Shown: piece after piece, positions 62,048 through 64,000 of the stretch
How positions within the stretch are numbered: position 1 is the stretch's first letter
How the letters are laid out: each line of letters opens with the position of its first letter
NCBI RefSeq assembly: GCF_050487225.1
Contig: NZ_JBKQGY010000004.1
Span: 233,612-297,611 of the forward strand
DNA: 64,000 bases
Direction of reading: 5' to 3'
Source: Paenalcaligenes sp050487225
GTDB taxonomy: Bacteria; Pseudomonadota; Gammaproteobacteria; Burkholderiales; Burkholderiaceae_B
Notes under the pieces: model-generated
Seen by the model: the letters and a program-made list of their open reading frames with translations, nothing else
The model's database searches: none
What the model was told of the DNA's origin: nothing
Program-made: the position numbers and the translations under genes

Positions 62048-62965
62048 ATGGCGACAATGCGTATTTCAAGCTATTTAAGCGGGTTAGAGATTTTTGAGGT
62101 TGCGGCGAGAATGGAGTCATTCAAGCTGGCGGCGGAGGAGCTGTTTCTGTCTCCTAGCGCTGTCAGCCAAGCCATACGCAAACTTGAAGAGGATCTCAAT
62201 GTAGAGCTATTTAGCCGTCAGGGCAGGGCGTTAGCCTTGACGGCTGATGGCCGTATGTTATTGCAGGCTGTGGAAAAAGGTCTGCGTGAAATCCGTGATG
62301 GGATTAGGGGCGTCACCGCAGCAGACGAAGGTTTGGTGCGTATTTATAGCTCCCCTACGTTCTGCAGCAAAATTATTAACCCAGCACTACAAAACTACAT
62401 GAAGACCAGCGATGAGTCGGTGAGTTTTGCCGTCATCAGTGAGTACATTCCCAATACAGACCGGTTTAGAGAGTTTGATATTGCGGTACTGTATGGCGAA
62501 TCGTTTATGGAGAAAAAAGGGGTAGAGCGTTTGGGTATCAATACCTTGATGCCGTACTGTGCACCCGCCTTAGCGAAGAAAATTCATCATCCTCGTGATG
62601 TGCTGAAGTTCCCACTGATTTTTAACGATAACCAAGAAGTAGATTGGGCAGATTGGTTTAGAGTGAATGGCATCGAAGACTTTAACTTTCGTAACGCCAT
62701 TCACTTCAACAGCGGTATACAGGCCATACAAAGTGCTAAAGAGGGGATGGGTTTTTACGTAGAGTGTGAGCGCATCGTCAAATACGAGGTAGAGACGGGT
62801 TTATTGCTAAGCCCCTTTCAGGGCAAGGCTCAACCGGTACTACGTCATTTGTATTCTATGTATGTAGCGAAGAATAAAAGCCAACATAAAACCATACAGG
62901 ATTTGGTGGCTGTGATTGAGCGGGCGTATGGGCAACTGTCCGACCATTCCACGGTAGCCATGTAG
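62048..62965 (+). CDS. LysR-family regulator of the TRAP/CoA cluster
   Basis: 305 residues from ATG 62048 (AAGGTGGTG upstream). HTH: LSGLEIFEVAARMESFKLAA, then EELFLSPSAVSQAIRKLEED and LFSRQGRALALTADG. Effector domain from about 90. Located after the second PCC gene on the same strand, so probably the cluster's own regulator. Confidence 0.88.
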   Translation: MATMRISSYLSGLEIFEVAARMESFKLAAEELFLSPSAVSQAIRKLEEDLNVELFSRQGRALALTADGRMLLQAVEKGLREIRDGIRGVTAADEGLVRIYSSPTFCSKIINPALQNYMKTSDESVSFAVISEYIPNTDRFREFDIAVLYGESFMEKKGVERLGINTLMPYCAPALAKKIHHPRDVLKFPLIFNDNQEVDWADWFRVNGIEDFNFRNAIHFNSGIQAIQSAKEGMGFYVECERIVKYEVETGLLLSPFQGKAQPVLRHLYSMYVAKNKSQHKTIQDLVAVIERAYGQLSDHSTVAM

Positions 62966-62970
62966 CGCCG

Positions 62971-63306
62971 TTAGTGCGCAGCACTCTTAGAAAACACATT
63001 CACAATGATGACGCCAGCAATAATCAGCGACAAGCCTATTAGTGCTGGCATATCCAGAGTTTGTTTGTGAATGAACCAACCTGCTAACGAAATCAGCACA
63101 ATGCCCACGCCGGACCATATGGCATACGCAATGCCAGTAGGGATACTTTTCAGCGTCAGAGACAAGCAATAAAAAGCGATGGCGTAACCCACTAGCGTAA
63201 TGATGCTGGGCATCAAACGAGTAAAGCTGGCTGAGGATTTCAAGGCGGTGGTGGCGATCACTTCGGCAACGATAGCAATGGCCAAAGGTACGTAGGGGGA
63301 TGACAT
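62971..63306 (-). CDS. SMR-family small multidrug pump (EmrE/QacE-like)
   Basis: 111 residues, four spans. Membrane Glu in AIVAEVIATTALKSS, and YAIWSGVGIVLIS, both core SMR motifs. Functions as a dimer exporting quaternary cations or guanidinium by proton antiport. Preceded 6 bases upstream by its likely TetR repressor gene, same strand. Confidence 0.95.
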   Translation of the reverse strand: MSSPYVPLAIAIVAEVIATTALKSSASFTRLMPSIITLVGYAIAFYCLSLTLKSIPTGIAYAIWSGVGIVLISLAGWFIHKQTLDMPALIGLSLIIAGVIIVNVFSKSAAH

Positions 63307-63312
63307 GGGAAC

Positions 63313-63855
63313 TTACTCGGTAAGGGAGAGAATCTCGTCTAGGGCGTCGTGTACATGGTCCATATGGTGATGAGGGCCTATCACTAAGCTGTACCACAGG
63401 CCGTCTGCAAATAACCTACAGGCTAATTGTTTGCCTGGATCCAGTGAGTCTGCTTGGGAAATTTGTTCTAGGCTATGTTGCCATCGGGCTTGGTAATTTG
63501 CGTTGCTGACAGCAAGCAATACCAAGGTTTGCCCCCACAGCTTTTCTTCATCGCCACTGCGACTGGCTGCGATCACATAGGCACGTATATGGCGGGCAGG
63601 GCCTGCCGGCTCTTGTGCCAAGGCATCGTTATAGAGTTCCTCAAAGCCTTCATACACATGATCAAACAGCGCATCCAATAAATCTTGTTTGGTGCGGAAA
63701 TGATGTTGCAACCCGCCTTTGGAGATATCCAGTTGGGCAAGCACTTTTTCTTGTGTGAGCGCAGCAAGACCTTCGCTAAGCAGCACGTGTTGAGTGGCTT
63801 TTAGAATCTTGGCACGCAGCACTTCTGGTTGTTTGGGGCGATTTATTTTACTCAT
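63313..63855 (-). CDS. TetR-family repressor of the SMR pump
   Basis: 180 residues. HTH: LRAKILKATQHVLLSEGLAA then LTQEKVLAQLDISKGGLQHH with FRTKQDLL. No Shine-Dalgarno before ATG 63855; the start codon overlaps the edge of a large palindrome that is probably its operator. The C-terminal helical ligand domain runs about 55-180. QacR-like arrangement of regulator and small pump. Confidence 0.9.
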   Translation of the reverse strand: MSKINRPKQPEVLRAKILKATQHVLLSEGLAALTQEKVLAQLDISKGGLQHHFRTKQDLLDALFDHVYEGFEELYNDALAQEPAGPARHIRAYVIAASRSGDEEKLWGQTLVLLAVSNANYQARWQHSLEQISQADSLDPGKQLACRLFADGLWYSLVIGPHHHMDHVHDALDEILSLTE

Positions 63856-63881
63856 AACAATCCGTCTAGATGGATTGTTAT
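63854..63881. promoter_or_regulatory. Palindromic operator of the TetR/SMR genes
   Basis: Ten-base arms ATAACAATCC and GGATTGTTAT are exact inverted repeats around GTCTAGAT. It overlaps the tetR start codon, so TetR binding would block transcription at or near the start. TACAAT just upstream (minus strand) is a fair -10. Confidence 0.85.
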
Positions 63882-63907
63882 TGTAGCACTGAGTATTCCA
63901 AAATGGA

Positions 63908-64000
<93 letters not shown>

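Overview
The window reads as a chromosome segment of a betaproteobacterium, most likely Burkholderiales/Alcaligenaceae. This is inferred from gene content: a Bug-type tripartite tricarboxylate transporter (TTT) receptor, a Slam/surface-lipoprotein pair, TRAP and TTT carboxylate uptake, and many LysR and TetR regulators. No rRNA, tRNA or CRISPR array was seen. The left ~27 kb is accessory and visibly AT-richer in parts; the right ~37 kb looks like ordinary chromosome rich in transport and drug-efflux genes.

Left part. The window opens inside the 3' end of a P4-type tyrosine integrase (1-147). Next come a small membrane protein, a frameshifted XRE regulator, and a Slam outer-membrane translocator with its surface lipoprotein (1635-4039). 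A mobile-element block follows (4163-8656): zinc-ribbon protein, DUF932, YqaJ exonuclease, two RadC-like proteins (the first without metal ligands) and a recombination-directionality-factor-like protein. Genes in this block are separated by terminator-like hairpins that sit directly before the next ribosome binding site. A TTT catabolic operon (9344-15921) carries a Bug receptor, SDR, ThDP enzyme, 3-hydroxyacyl-CoA dehydrogenase, TctB and TctA. A decayed IS481-type transposase separates it from an alpA/yfjI/yfjJ-like satellite core (16792-19649) and an unrecognised 605-residue protein. A five-gene minus-strand operon (22247-26814), with a Ycf46-like AAA+ ATPase and a coiled-coil membrane protein, is the best candidate here for an undescribed system.

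Right part. A tyrosine phosphatase is followed by an Orn/Lys/Arg-type decarboxylase and an AspT-type exchanger, probably an acid-resistance or amino-acid decarboxylation pair. Three tandem CorA-type transporters (32934-35817, minus) follow. They are preceded by a clear M-box (ykoK) magnesium riboswitch (36020-36180, minus) with a plausible terminator/antiterminator; the middle CorA has SMN in place of GMN.

The drug-export region (37781-48253) contains a TetR regulator and RND outer-membrane, adaptor and pump genes plus an MFS pump. Matching palindromes lie at the tetR promoter and at the divergent RND promoter. Riboflavin synthase, a catB-type acetyltransferase, a LysR/PACE efflux pair, Nudix and GNAT proteins follow. 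The last block (54502-62965) couples a Tat-exported TRAP receptor and fused DctQM permease to an SDR, thiolase, acyl-CoA ligase, two PCC/DUF296 proteins and a LysR regulator. An SMR pump with its TetR repressor closes the gene set, and the window ends in a 93-base trinucleotide repeat.
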